Origin: Rhodothermales bacterium
GTDB taxonomy: Bacteria > Bacteroidota > Rhodothermia > Rhodothermales > VXPQ01
Assembly: GCA_951812345.1 (NCBI GenBank)
Contig: OX638295.1
Span: 1,498,759-1,562,758, forward strand
Direction of reading: 5' to 3'
Length of the DNA stretch: 64,000 nt
Positions 16,636-26,132 of the stretch are shown here, piece by piece. The notes beneath the pieces were generated by a model. It searched no databases, was not told where the DNA came from, and saw nothing but the letters and a program-made list of their open reading frames with translations. The position numbers were made by a program, and so were the translations under genes. Numbering within the stretch: position 1 is the first letter of the stretch; every line of letters begins with the position of its first letter.

Positions 16636-17655
16636 ATGAAATTCGTCGATTACGTAACAATTACCGTACGCAGTGGACGGGGTGGGGCGGGCGCCGTTGC
16701 ATTCCGGAGAGAGAAATACGAACCCAACGGCGGCCCGTCAGGGGGGGACGGCGGGAACGGCGGTTCGGTGATCATTGAGGGAGACAGCAACCTGTACACC
16801 CTCCTGGACTTCCGTTACAACCGGCACCATTTCGCAGAAAACGGCGAGACGGGCGCCGGCAACAACCGGACCGGACGTTCCGGTCAGAATATTGTTCTTC
16901 GCGTACCGCTCGGCACCGTAGCCAGACAGCGTGACACCGGTGAAATCATTGGCGAGGTGTGCGTGCAGGGTGAGTGCCTGATCCTCGCGGCAGGTGGGCG
17001 GGGTGGTAAAGGTAATGCATTTTTCAAGTCGCCGACGAATCAGACGCCGCGCCATGCTCAGCCGGGTGAGGCGGGAGATGAGCGGGAAATCACGCTTGAG
17101 CTTAGTTTGCTGGCCGATGTCGGGATCGTGGGATTTCCGAATGCGGGCAAGAGCATGCTTGTTTCTGTGTTGTCGGCAGCGAAGCCGAAAGTAGCCGATT
17201 ATCCCTTCACGACGCTTGAACCTTCGTTGGGCGTTGTGCAGGTAGAGGAGTACCAGTCGTTCGTTATCGCCGATATACCAGGGATTATCGAGGGAGCCCA
17301 CGAAGGCAAGGGACTGGGTATCCAGTTTTTACGTCATATTGCTCGCAATGCGGTGCTGCTTTTTCTCATCCCTGTCGATTCGAAGGATCTGGCAGGGGAA
17401 TACAATGTTTTGCTGAAGGAAGTGGCGGCCTACGATTCCGTATTGCTCGACAAACCACGGGTCGTGGCCTTGTCGAAAACCGATTTGTTGCCCTCCGAGG
17501 AGCGGATGCTTTTGCCGGATATCGTACAAGAAGATTTTCCCGAAGGATTTGCACCGATGGCGATCAGTTCGGTGGCGGGCTTCGGGCTGGACGAATTGAA
17601 ACGGCGGCTTTGGGAGGCCGTTCGGCAGAGCAGGGGGGATCAGCATTCCGAATGA
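16636..17655 (+). CDS. obgE: GTPase ObgE/CgtA
   Basis: Obg is a ribosome-assembly and stress-associated GTPase. The 339-residue product has the glycine-rich Obg domain (GGPSGGDGGNGGSVI). Its G domain has P-loop GFPNAGKS, switch II DIPGIIEGAHEGKG and NKxD-variant SKTD. The C-terminal OCT domain of some Firmicutes homologues is absent. The stop overlaps the ATG of dprA by four bases. Confidence 0.97.
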   Translation: MKFVDYVTITVRSGRGGAGAVAFRREKYEPNGGPSGGDGGNGGSVIIEGDSNLYTLLDFRYNRHHFAENGETGAGNNRTGRSGQNIVLRVPLGTVARQRDTGEIIGEVCVQGECLILAAGGRGGKGNAFFKSPTNQTPRHAQPGEAGDEREITLELSLLADVGIVGFPNAGKSMLVSVLSAAKPKVADYPFTTLEPSLGVVQVEEYQSFVIADIPGIIEGAHEGKGLGIQFLRHIARNAVLLFLIPVDSKDLAGEYNVLLKEVAAYDSVLLDKPRVVALSKTDLLPSEERMLLPDIVQEDFPEGFAPMAISSVAGFGLDELKRRLWEAVRQSRGDQHSE

Positions 17656-18833
17656 CGGAAAAATCGAGGAGGCGCCGGGCGTTGTCAGCGAGCAGTTCTT
17701 CTGTGCCCGGCATGCCGGATGACACAGAACGACGAGCGCTCGTTGCGCTTTCGCTGGTTCCGGGAGTCGGATCGAGGCGCATGAGGGCGCTTATGTCGAG
17801 CATGGGTTCCGCCGAAGCCGTACTTGGCGCTTCGGCGGCGTCACTGGCTTCTGTTTCCGGCATTGGCCCGGATATTGCAATGCAGATCGTAGCCGCCGAT
17901 TCCCGGGAGGCTGTCGAGAAGCAGTTTTCCTGGGCTGAAAAAGTCGGCGCCGAGATGGTGACGCTCGGGGATCCGAAGTACCCGTTCCTGTTACGCCAGA
18001 TACACGACCCGCCCGTGTTTTTGTGGATGCGGGGCAGGTTGCCGGTCGGCAATGCCCCGGCGCGCGCGCTGGCTGTCGTGGGCACGCGGCGGATGTCGCC
18101 GTATGGCTTGCGTGTTACGGGAGAGTTGACGGAGGCGCTTGTCCGGGAGGGATTTTTGATTGTCAGCGGCCTGGCGTACGGTATTGATGCGGCGGCGCAC
18201 CGGGCGGCCCTGGACGCAGGCGGCTGCACGATCGCTGTACTTGGGTCAGGCATTGATCGGATTTATCCGGCGCAGCACAGTCGCCTTGCCGAAGAGTTGA
18301 TTGCTGAAGGCGCGTTGCTGTCCGAATATGCGATGGGTGCGATACCGGAAGGGGCGCATTTTCCACGCCGGAATCGAATTGTGAGCGGACTCGCTTTGGG
18401 TACTTTGATTGTCGAGGCATACGAGGAGGGGGGCGCGCTTATTACGGCCCGGCTGGCGGTTGAGCAGAACCGGGAAGCGTTTGCGGTGCCGGGCAGCGTA
18501 CATAGCCCGGCCAGCGCGGGCGTGAACCGGCTGATCCAGAAAGGGGAAGCCAAGCTTGTCCAGTGCGTCGAGGATATCCTTGAAGAGCTGGATATGGCGT
18601 CGAAAGCGATGTCCGTTCCCGTGAAGGACATTCCTGTACTTTCTCCGGAAGAAACAACCTTGTGCCAGGCCCTGTCCACTACTGCCGAGCCTTTGCATAT
18701 CAATACGCTGTGTTTGTCCGCCGGTATGGACCCGGCAACGGCCCTCGTGCATTTGCTGGACCTTGAACTGAAAGGGATCGTGAAGCAGCTGGCGGGCAAG
18801 CAGTTTTTTCTGGTTGCACCGGTGGGATCGTAA
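17652..18833 (+). CDS. dprA: DNA-processing protein DprA
   Basis: DprA protects incoming single-stranded DNA and loads RecA during natural transformation. The 393-residue product has an N-terminal helix-hairpin-helix-like region (SLVPGVGSRRMRALM) and a Rossmann-like core with AVVGTRRMSPYG, VSGLAYGIDAAAHRAAL and FPRRNRIVSGLALGTLIVEA. A C-terminal winged-helix DML1-like domain (about residues 325-393) completes it. The ATGA overlap with obgE supports the 17652 start; another in-frame ATG follows 60 bases later. No com genes are present in the window. Confidence 0.94.
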   Translation: MTEKSRRRRALSASSSSVPGMPDDTERRALVALSLVPGVGSRRMRALMSSMGSAEAVLGASAASLASVSGIGPDIAMQIVAADSREAVEKQFSWAEKVGAEMVTLGDPKYPFLLRQIHDPPVFLWMRGRLPVGNAPARALAVVGTRRMSPYGLRVTGELTEALVREGFLIVSGLAYGIDAAAHRAALDAGGCTIAVLGSGIDRIYPAQHSRLAEELIAEGALLSEYAMGAIPEGAHFPRRNRIVSGLALGTLIVEAYEEGGALITARLAVEQNREAFAVPGSVHSPASAGVNRLIQKGEAKLVQCVEDILEELDMASKAMSVPVKDIPVLSPEETTLCQALSTTAEPLHINTLCLSAGMDPATALVHLLDLELKGIVKQLAGKQFFLVAPVGS

Positions 18834-18950
18834 GGAGGATGTACGGATTATTCCGATATTTCATAGTCAGCTACTAAAGAAACAGGTATGTCGATGGGTA
18901 TTTCGGGGTTTACTCGACGTATCAAAGAACCGGATAGTGGATGAGAAAAC

Positions 18951-20111
18951 ATGGCGAAAGGGAAATCCGAAGAATTTGCCAATCTGACAACCGGAAGAAC
19001 GTTGCCCGAAGAACGGGTCGAACAGATCGTAACGCTCCAGGTGCCTGCCGGATATACGGAGTCTCTCCGGATTGACCGGTACCTTGCCCGGTTTCTGCCG
19101 AATGTTTCCCGTACCAAGGTGGGTAAGGGCATCGAAGAGGGACTGGTGAAGGTCAACGGCACGCCCGTCGGCAAGCCGTCTCACATCGTACAGGCCGGCG
19201 ATACGATCGTGTGCACGATATTGCGTCCTCCGCCCATCGAGGCGCAGCCCGAGCCTATCCTTCTGAATATCGTATACGAAGACGATGCGGTGATCGTGGT
19301 GGACAAGCCCGCCGGCATGGTCGTACACCCTGCGTACGGGCATCGCACGGGTACGCTGGTGAATGCCTTGCTGCACCATGTCGGCGCCGGTCCGATAGGC
19401 GTAGACGCCGGTCCGGAAGGTGACGAGTTGCAGAACGACGACCTGCAGGATGTCGGGCTTTCTGTCCTGCATGCGCTCCCGGACCGGGACGACGATCCGG
19501 CCATTCGTCCGGGTATCGTACATCGGCTTGATAAGGACACGTCCGGCCTGGTGGTTGTAGCGAAAGACGATGCGTCTCATCGCCATTTGGCCCGTCAATT
19601 CGCGGAACACACGATTGTGCGGCGGTATCTCGCCGTGCTATGGGGCATTCCGGATCCGGCCAGCGGGCGTATAGAAGGAGATATCGGGCGCGATCCGCGT
19701 GATCGGAAGCGAATGACCGTCGTGCCTTCGGGTACCGGAAAACATGCGGTGACGCATTATGAAACGCTGGAGCGTTGGGGCCATACCGTATTGGCTGCTT
19801 TTCGTCTGGAGACGGGCCGAACCCACCAGATTCGCGTACATGCGCAGCATATAAGGCATCCCGTGTTTTGCGACGAGACGTATGGGGGACGGGCGTTGCG
19901 GTTCGGTCCGGTCTCGGCAAGCCGTAAGGCGTTTGCGCACAATCTTTTTACCCGGCTTGACCGGCAGGCGCTTCATGCGGAAACGCTGGCGTTCGTTCAC
20001 CCCCGGACAGAGCAGAAGGTGTCGTTTCAAACCGATGTTCCGGAAGACATGCAGTATGTGATCGAGCGCTTGCGCCGTGCCGGCGGAGCGGAGCCTGCAG
20101 CCGGTTCCTGA
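18951..20111 (+). CDS. rluD: RluA/RluD-family 23S rRNA pseudouridine synthase
   Basis: This enzyme isomerises uridines in ribosomal RNA. The 386-residue product has an N-terminal S4 RNA-binding domain (RIDRYLARFLPNVSRTKV), then the catalytic domain with VVDKPAGMVVHPAYGH and the catalytic Asp in GIVHRLDKDTSGL. The segment LETGRTHQIRVHAQH is also diagnostic. An acidic insertion (about residues 145-180) separates the two blocks. Assignment to RluD rather than a paralogue is by overall layout and is less certain. Copy C of the dispersed repeat follows it. Confidence 0.9.
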   Translation: MAKGKSEEFANLTTGRTLPEERVEQIVTLQVPAGYTESLRIDRYLARFLPNVSRTKVGKGIEEGLVKVNGTPVGKPSHIVQAGDTIVCTILRPPPIEAQPEPILLNIVYEDDAVIVVDKPAGMVVHPAYGHRTGTLVNALLHHVGAGPIGVDAGPEGDELQNDDLQDVGLSVLHALPDRDDDPAIRPGIVHRLDKDTSGLVVVAKDDASHRHLARQFAEHTIVRRYLAVLWGIPDPASGRIEGDIGRDPRDRKRMTVVPSGTGKHAVTHYETLERWGHTVLAAFRLETGRTHQIRVHAQHIRHPVFCDETYGGRALRFGPVSASRKAFAHNLFTRLDRQALHAETLAFVHPRTEQKVSFQTDVPEDMQYVIERLRRAGGAEPAAGS

Positions 20112-20169
20112 AGCCCGGGTTGCCGCATGGGGAATCCGCACCCTGGCGAACAAGGCGGAATGCAAAACG

Positions 20170-20477
20170 TTAAGGATACTCTGATTACGTCCGCTTGCTC
20201 GCATGACTTGCGTTTTGTAAAGGATACTCTGATTAATTCTGCAAAGTTCAGAGGCTTCGAGAAGCGCGCTGGCAAGGAATGACGAAGCAATGTGGCAGGC
20301 CCCACATAATGAGGAATGACACAGCCAGCGCGCTTCTCGAAGCCTACCGAAGGGCGCTTCATGTACGCCATGCACCGAATCACAGCGTTTTTCGCTGATT
20401 TCAACGACATCGTCATGATGTCCTGTGCGCACAAACATGAAGCGCTGATCGAAGTAGAATTAATCAGAGTATCCTAA
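20170..20477 (-). repeat. Dispersed intergenic repeat, composite copy C
   Basis: A 260-bp full copy (about 20218-20477, starting AAGGATACTCTGATTAATTC and ending TTAATCAGAGTATCCTAA) is preceded by a second left end at 20170-20217 that starts TTAAGGATACTCTGATTACG. The left end is thus duplicated in tandem. The core hairpin arms (GCGCTGGCAAGGAATGACG and its partner) are present. It fills most of the rluD-hisS gap and ends 27 bases before the hisS start. Confidence 0.92.
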
Positions 20478-20504
20478 ACACTTCATATTCTCTGCGCATT
20501 TTCT

Positions 20505-21845
20505 GTGGCGAAGATCTGGCGGAACATACGTGGTACGTTCGATATCCTGCCCTGGCCATCCGTGGCGGATGGGACTGCTGTGCCCGGCAGTTCGGCCTGG
20601 CAGTATGTGGAGGACGTTATCCGCAGGACCATGGCCCGCTTTCATTTCGAGGAGATCCGTACGCCTGTTCTTGAAGAGGAGGGGTTGATCGTCCGGGGGA
20701 TCGGCGAAGGATCGGATATCGTCACAAAGGAAATGTTTGTGGTAGAGCGGGGGAACGACCGGTATGTGCTGCGTCCCGAAGTGACGGCGCCGGTGATGCG
20801 CGCCTGGCTTCAACACCACCTCGAACAGCGTGGCGGGGTGCAGAGGCTATACTACATCGGTCCGTGTTTTCGGGCGGAACGCCCCCAGAAGGGGAGGTAT
20901 CGGCAATTTCACCAGTTCGGATGCGAAACCATCGGAGCGGATGATCCCCGGGCCGATGCGGAAGTCATTGCGCTCATGCTGGCTGTTTACGACGCCTTTG
21001 GTATAACGGGAAGCAGGCTTCGCATCAATACGCTGGGCCTTCCGGAGGAGCGGAAACAGTATGTAGAGGCGCTCCGCGCCTGGTTGACTCCACACAAGGA
21101 CACCCTTTCAGAGAGCGGGCGGCAGCGGCTGGAAAAGAATCCGCTTCGCATCCTCGATACGAAAGACGAGCGGGAACAGGCGTTGCTCCGGGATGCCCCC
21201 TTACTGATCGATTTTACGGGCGAGCAAACCCGGGAACGGTACGAAAGCGTAAAACAGTGTCTGGGCGATGCAGGGATCGACTTCATTGAGGATTTTTTGC
21301 TGGTCCGCGGGCTGGATTATTACATGCATACGGCATTCGAGCTTGAGAGTCCGGACCTTGGTGCGCAGAGCGCATTGGCGGGCGGCGGTCGATACGATCT
21401 GCTGGCGTCTGCATTGGGGTCGAATTGTCCTGCGCCGGGCGTGGGTTTTGCCGCCGGGATCGAACGGTTGCTTCTGGCGCTCGATGCGCAAGATGCGACT
21501 ATTCCGGAGGCTCTTCCTCCGGACGTTTTTCTGGTGGCGCTCGGCGACGATGCGCAGCGATGGGCGTTTCGGGAGGCCCAGCGTTTGCGGCGACAGGGGA
21601 TATCGGCGAGTTTCGATCTGAAGGGTCGTTCCATGAAGGCGCAAATGCGCGAGGCTCACCGGCAGCGGGCGCCTTTTACGCTGATCGCAGGGCAGACCGA
21701 ACTGGAGGCCGGAGTTGTTCAACTGAAAAACATGGACTCGGGCGAACAGGTGCAACTTTCCGCCGACAAGGTGCCTGAGCACATATCGAAATGCTTACGG
21801 GATGCTCGCGGGAGCGAGGATTCTGCCCCTGTATCTTCCCGATAA
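20505..21845 (+). CDS. hisS: Histidine--tRNA ligase
   Basis: HisRS charges tRNA-His. The 446-residue class II enzyme has motif 1-2 segments (PVLEEEGLIVRG, RPEVTAPVMRAW, FRAERPQKGRYRQFHQFG) and the histidine A-box LVRGLDYYMHTAFEL. Motif 3 is near GVGFAAGIERLL, and an anticodon-binding domain closes the C-terminus. It starts at GTG 20505. The dispersed repeat ends just upstream, so the promoter either lies in the 27-bp spacer or is embedded in the repeat. lgt follows after 12 bases. Confidence 0.96.
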   Translation: MAKIWRNIRGTFDILPWPSVADGTAVPGSSAWQYVEDVIRRTMARFHFEEIRTPVLEEEGLIVRGIGEGSDIVTKEMFVVERGNDRYVLRPEVTAPVMRAWLQHHLEQRGGVQRLYYIGPCFRAERPQKGRYRQFHQFGCETIGADDPRADAEVIALMLAVYDAFGITGSRLRINTLGLPEERKQYVEALRAWLTPHKDTLSESGRQRLEKNPLRILDTKDEREQALLRDAPLLIDFTGEQTRERYESVKQCLGDAGIDFIEDFLLVRGLDYYMHTAFELESPDLGAQSALAGGGRYDLLASALGSNCPAPGVGFAAGIERLLLALDAQDATIPEALPPDVFLVALGDDAQRWAFREAQRLRRQGISASFDLKGRSMKAQMREAHRQRAPFTLIAGQTELEAGVVQLKNMDSGEQVQLSADKVPEHISKCLRDARGSEDSAPVSSR

Positions 21846-21857
21846 ACGCTGCAAACG

Positions 21858-22814
21858 ATGTATCCGCGACTGAGTGACATATTTCAGGATGTTTTCGGCT
21901 TCAGTTTGCCGTTTCCTGTTTATTCGTTTGGCGCCATGGTGGCGGTGGCGGTGATCACAGGTATGTGGCTGGCGCAGCGCGAGTTGGATCGCATGCACGG
22001 CGTTGGGCGCATCTGCAGCGTGCGCGTGGGCGTGAAAGGGGGCGGTAAAAAAGGGCGTGCTGCGGTGCGGGAAACGGTTCCGTCCGCGCTGATGGGCACC
22101 GTAACCGTGCTGGTGGTAGTGTGCGGCATTGCCGGGGCCAAGGTTTTTCACATTCTGGAAAACCTCAATGCGTTCTTTGCCGATCCTCTCGGTATGCTTT
22201 TCTCTTCCGGCGGTTTGACCTTCTACGGGGGACTGATTGTGGCCGGCGCTGCCGTTACGCTCTATGTGCGCAGGAAAGGGGTGTCGGGAGCAGCCTTTGC
22301 CGATGCGCTGGCGCCGTCTCTTATGCTTGCGTACGGCATCGGGCGGATCGGTTGTCACCTTGCCGGGGATGGCGATTGGGGCATTCCAGCGGATATTCTC
22401 GCCAAACCGGGGTGGATTCCAACCTGGTTATGGGCGGAGACCTATCCGAATAATATCCTTGGCGTCACATTGCCGGAATCGGGGGTGTACCCGACGTCCA
22501 TCTACGAATTCCTGATGGCGACGGCGTTGTTCGGGGCGCTGTGGGCGCTTCGGAAACATCCGTACCGCAATGGGTGGCTCTTTTCGTGGTACCTTGTTTT
22601 CAACGGGGTCGAACGGTTTCTCATCGAGCAAATACGGGTCAATAACACGTTCGACGTGCTCGGCGTGACCGTTACGCAGGCCGAAGTTATTTCTCTTGTA
22701 GCGCTTTTGCTCGGATTGGTCGGGCTGGCGTATACGTGGAAACGCCGGCCGGAGCAAGCGTTGCCCGATCTCTCTTCCACTACTCCGGGGGTTCAAGCGG
22801 CCGCCGGCCGCTGA
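21858..22814 (+). CDS. lgt: Prolipoprotein diacylglyceryl transferase
   Basis: Lgt adds diacylglycerol to the lipobox cysteine of prolipoproteins in the inner membrane. The 318-residue product has seven hydrophobic segments and the family blocks GGLTFYGGLIVAG, YGIGRIGCHLAGDGDWG (a divergent form of the GRIGNF-x-GE signature), YPTSIYEF and NGVERFLIEQIRVNN. The first loop is unusually basic and glycine-rich (GVKGGGKKGRAAV). It lies 12 bases after hisS and 6 bases before the next gene. Confidence 0.95.
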   Translation: MYPRLSDIFQDVFGFSLPFPVYSFGAMVAVAVITGMWLAQRELDRMHGVGRICSVRVGVKGGGKKGRAAVRETVPSALMGTVTVLVVVCGIAGAKVFHILENLNAFFADPLGMLFSSGGLTFYGGLIVAGAAVTLYVRRKGVSGAAFADALAPSLMLAYGIGRIGCHLAGDGDWGIPADILAKPGWIPTWLWAETYPNNILGVTLPESGVYPTSIYEFLMATALFGALWALRKHPYRNGWLFSWYLVFNGVERFLIEQIRVNNTFDVLGVTVTQAEVISLVALLLGLVGLAYTWKRRPEQALPDLSSTTPGVQAAAGR

Positions 22815-22820
22815 GGCGCC

Positions 22821-23603
22821 ATGTCTTCCGACCGGAACGAAGATTCCCTGCTTGTTTTGGGGCGGCGCCCCGTCCGCGAGGCGCTCGAACGTACTCCCGA
22901 CCGGATCGAGAAAGTGTTGCTTCAGCGTCAGGGCGGGGGCGAATTGACGGAGATACGCAGGATTGCTGCCCAGGCCGGCGTGCAGGTGCAGTTTGTCCCG
23001 GTGGGGCGGCTGAGGCAGTTGGCGCGTGGCATTTCGCATCAGGGAGCGGCGGCGATTATGGCGCCGGTGGCGTATGTAGCCCTGGATGATTTGCTGGCGT
23101 CCGTGGCGCCTACTCTTGAGGAGGTAAAACAGCGCAAGCCCCGGTTGCTTGTGCTCGACGGGATGCAGGACCCGTTCAATTTCGGAGCGGTGCTGCGCAG
23201 TGCGGCGGCTTCGGGCGTGCTTGGTATTATTGTGCCCCGGAGCGGGATGGCTCCGCTGAATGCGGCGGCTATGAAGGCAAGCGCTGGTGCAGCCGGGCGT
23301 GTCCCCATTGCACGCACCGCAAGCGTTGTCGATGCAATCCACCAGCTCAAGGAGCGAGGGTACTGGGTGGCAGGAGCCGATGTCGGAGGAGATGTAAGTG
23401 TATGGGCAATGACATGGGATTGTCCCATGGCGGTCGTTATCGGGAACGAGGCAAAGGGTATTCGTCCGGCGGTTCTTGCAACATGTGATTACCGGGTGCG
23501 CATTCCGATGACCGGTCCGGTGGAATCGCTGAATGCATCGGTGGCAGCGGGTATTCTCCTTTTTGCCGCAGCGCGGACAGATCCTTCTTCTCTGGGTGTG
23601 TGA
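22821..23603 (+). CDS. rlmB: TrmH/RlmB-family RNA 2'-O-methyltransferase
   Basis: This SPOUT enzyme methylates a ribose 2'-OH in rRNA (RlmB type) or tRNA. The 260-residue product has the N-terminal substrate-binding domain (VLGRRPVREALE) and the knotted SAM-binding domain with LDGMQDPFNFGAVLRSAAA, VVIGNEAKGIRP and IPMTGPVESLNASVAAGILLF, split here by normal loops. These are the three SpoU signatures. RlmB is favoured by length and the N-terminal domain, but the target cannot be proven from sequence alone. Confidence 0.88.
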   Translation: MSSDRNEDSLLVLGRRPVREALERTPDRIEKVLLQRQGGGELTEIRRIAAQAGVQVQFVPVGRLRQLARGISHQGAAAIMAPVAYVALDDLLASVAPTLEEVKQRKPRLLVLDGMQDPFNFGAVLRSAAASGVLGIIVPRSGMAPLNAAAMKASAGAAGRVPIARTASVVDAIHQLKERGYWVAGADVGGDVSVWAMTWDCPMAVVIGNEAKGIRPAVLATCDYRVRIPMTGPVESLNASVAAGILLFAAARTDPSSLGV

Positions 23604-23680
23604 AGGTTTTTTATTCCAGATCAAAATAGGGGACTTGTCCGGAATGTCCTTTCGTAATCACTGGAGGCGGTTGATGCCTT

Positions 23681-24955
23681 TCAGGGACAGGGATGAAGGT
23701 CGCGCAGATAGCGCGGCGCTCCGTACGTTGCCGCCGGTTCGTTTTGTCTGATGCGCAGGAAAAGACGCCTCGCTGCGCTACGCAGGCGGAGGGGGTATGT
23801 CATCTCGGCGAAATGCAGTCCTTCGGTCAGTGCCTCGCCGAGAATCCTGGGGGGTATGTTCTCCCCGGGGGCTTGTTCCAGGTCTGTTTCGGCTTGCGCT
23901 TCTTCCTCGGTTTCCGGCTCATTCTCATGGGCATATGCATGGAGCATACCCAGTGCATCAAGCCCCGCTATTCGAATGATTTCGTTGCGGGAAGGTGTGA
24001 TCAGGGCCGAACGGGCCACTTGTAATGCGTTGGGCGCAAGCATTTTGGCGAGCGCCCGAACGGCCTCTGCTTGCACGGATGGGTCTGTATCGGTTTGTGC
24101 GGCGCGCAATGCCAGCGCGATCAATGCGGGGCTGGATAACGTTTGGTTGAGCGATGCGAATACGACGTTTCGAACTTCCGGTGAGGCATCTTCATAGGCA
24201 GCGTCGAGCGCCCGGTCGGCGGCTCCGCCGGAGGCAAGGTGCGCCGTGGCTTGCACGATGGCCGCCCGCACCCGTACGTTCGTTTCTTCGCCAAATGAGG
24301 TGCGCAGCCCGATAATCAGTGCGGGATCCGGAGGAAGGGAACGTAACGCTTGCGCAGCGGCGAGCCGTGCGGCCGGCAAGGATGCATGGCGCAACTGGGC
24401 GACCCAACCCGCGGCCGACTGGCTGGTTCGGTATTCCATGAATCGGTGTGCTTCCGGGTAGACTGCAACGAAGCGTGGCCGATATGGGAAGGGTAAGGCA
24501 AACTCTTCAATCCGCCCGTTCAGTGTTACCTCGAAACGTTCCGTCGTTCCGAGGGTGCCGGCCTCGAGAGTGAGGACAATCGGATAGACCGCCGGGCTAC
24601 GTTCGTTTTCCTGGATTTCTTCGATGCGTACGTGTAACATCTGGCCGTCGCTTTCGTACCGGAAGGAAAACAGGGGGCGATATAGCCAGGCGTTTGCGAT
24701 TCCGACAACGTCTATGCCTGTCGTTGCGCGGACGGTTTGCCTCCAGATGCTTTGTACATACCGCATCGTGTCCGATTCGGCATAGGAAACGACTATGCAC
24801 TCGGTACGTTGTTGCGCCTGCATTGCGTGGGTCGTTTCCGGCCCTGTTCCCCAGATCGACAGCAGGAGCCACGCCGGGAATATCCAGCGCGCGGGCAAGG
24901 CGGCCCAGGTGCGAATCATGCCGGGAAGAGGCGTTGATACGTTCGGACGCCGCAT
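23681..24955 (-). CDS. Secreted HEAT-repeat protein resembling the C-terminal half of M1 aminopeptidases
   Basis: This 424-residue protein has a signal peptide (about residues 13-45, ending near THAMQAQ). The first folded part (about residues 55-165, AWLYRPLFSFRYE and LNGRIEEFALPFPYRPRFV) looks like the beta-sandwich that follows the catalytic domain in M1 aminopeptidases. HEAT-like helices follow (LPAARLAAAQALRSLP, PSVQAEAVRALAKML), as in Bacteroidota-type M1 enzymes. No HExxH motif is present in it or in the upstream gene, so it is non-catalytic. The start at 24955 gives the signal peptide and is 4 bases from the upstream stop. The M1 relation is my inference from sequence pattern. Confidence 0.7.
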   Translation of the reverse strand: MRRPNVSTPLPGMIRTWAALPARWIFPAWLLLSIWGTGPETTHAMQAQQRTECIVVSYAESDTMRYVQSIWRQTVRATTGIDVVGIANAWLYRPLFSFRYESDGQMLHVRIEEIQENERSPAVYPIVLTLEAGTLGTTERFEVTLNGRIEEFALPFPYRPRFVAVYPEAHRFMEYRTSQSAAGWVAQLRHASLPAARLAAAQALRSLPPDPALIIGLRTSFGEETNVRVRAAIVQATAHLASGGAADRALDAAYEDASPEVRNVVFASLNQTLSSPALIALALRAAQTDTDPSVQAEAVRALAKMLAPNALQVARSALITPSRNEIIRIAGLDALGMLHAYAHENEPETEEEAQAETDLEQAPGENIPPRILGEALTEGLHFAEMTYPLRLRSAARRLFLRIRQNEPAATYGAPRYLRDLHPCP

Positions 24956-24959
24956 GGTT

Positions 24960-26072
24960 TCATAATTCCTGCATCTCCTCCGGCGCAGAAGATGTAGACG
25001 CGCGTAGCGGGGGTATCTTCGATCCCTGGAGGAAAACGCATAGCCCCCCCGCGGAAACGTGCAACACCAACTGGGCGGCATGACAGAGCACGGCGTAGGT
25101 TGCGGCGGCTTCATGGCTGAAGGCAAAAAGATAGACGAGCGCCTGGATGGTAATATAATGATAAGAGCCTGTCCCTCCGGGTAAGGGAACGAGGATGCCC
25201 ACCGTGCCGAGTATCATGACGATCCATCCGTCAAGCAAGGACAGGGTGTAGATTCCCGCCGTATTCAGCATAAGGAAGGGGATGTAGGCCATCAGCAGGT
25301 AAAGAAACCACATAATAACCGTGCTCCATACGATCCGTTGTTTTCGGGGTGCGCGAAGGATCGTGGCCATTCCTTCCCGAAATGCTCCGAAGGCTGCCGC
25401 AAGGCGCGGTTTCAGGGAATGTTCTTCGCTGGATGCGCCGGTTTTTCGGGGACTTTCGGGCCTCTTTGCAAGGAATTTGTAGAGCAGAAAAACGGCCAGT
25501 GCGATGGCAGCGACGATCAGAACCACAGCCGGCAACGAAACCCGGTCAAGTTGTGCGGTAACCGGCTCGATCAGGAGGTCGCCCAGTATGGCTGCACGAC
25601 CTGTCAACAGGAGAAAGACACTGCCCAGGCCTATGCCGAGCACGATTACGTCGAGAATGCGTTCCGTTACGACCGTGCCCAGCAAACTGCTGAAGCGCAG
25701 GCGGCTATGCGCGGAAAGATTGGCCGCCCGCGCCACTTCGCCCAGCCTCGGCACCGCAAAGTTGACCATATAGCCGATGATTACCGAGTAAAAGATCGGC
25801 TTTATTCCCGGGAGTCCGGGGGTGTCGGCATCCGTTTTTGCGTTAACGGGCTGTGCGCCGGCGATCTCCGGGAGCGCTTCGATGAGGAGCTGCCATCGCC
25901 AGGCCCGCACCAGGCTACTGAGCAACATGACGGCGACGAGAACTGGGATCCATGCATAATTGGCCGTGCGAAGAGCATTCGCCATGGCGTCTATATCGAC
26001 TCCTCGCAACGCCAGATACAGCAGCAGCGCCGCGAGTACAAGGCTTGCTGTATATACGAGGCGATTACGCAT
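24960..26072 (-). CDS. Lysylphosphatidylglycerol synthase TM-region / flippase-like (UPF0104) protein
   Basis: This 370-residue integral membrane protein has about eight helices. Family features are the N-terminal RNRLVYTASLVLAALLLYLA helix, the GYMVNFAVPRLGEVARA motif and the late segment GILVPLPGGTGSYHYITIQA. Members of this family (also called AglD/MprF transmembrane type) are thought to move lipids or lipid-linked groups across the membrane. The substrate is unknown. The C-terminus after residue 345 is polar. It is followed closely by the HEAT-repeat gene. Confidence 0.85.
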   Translation of the reverse strand: MRNRLVYTASLVLAALLLYLALRGVDIDAMANALRTANYAWIPVLVAVMLLSSLVRAWRWQLLIEALPEIAGAQPVNAKTDADTPGLPGIKPIFYSVIIGYMVNFAVPRLGEVARAANLSAHSRLRFSSLLGTVVTERILDVIVLGIGLGSVFLLLTGRAAILGDLLIEPVTAQLDRVSLPAVVLIVAAIALAVFLLYKFLAKRPESPRKTGASSEEHSLKPRLAAAFGAFREGMATILRAPRKQRIVWSTVIMWFLYLLMAYIPFLMLNTAGIYTLSLLDGWIVMILGTVGILVPLPGGTGSYHYITIQALVYLFAFSHEAAATYAVLCHAAQLVLHVSAGGLCVFLQGSKIPPLRASTSSAPEEMQEL

Positions 26073-26132
26073 GGGACCTGTTGTGCAAGGGATCGGCCAT
26101 ACTGCAATGCAGCTTTTTCGAGGGGTATTCCG

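Noticed and set aside
18839-18944. Small peptides upstream of the RluD-like gene (ATG 18839 after AAGGAGG, and ATG 18888)
   Set aside because: The first has no spacing between the site and the ATG and encodes 12 residues; the second encodes 18 residues with no support.
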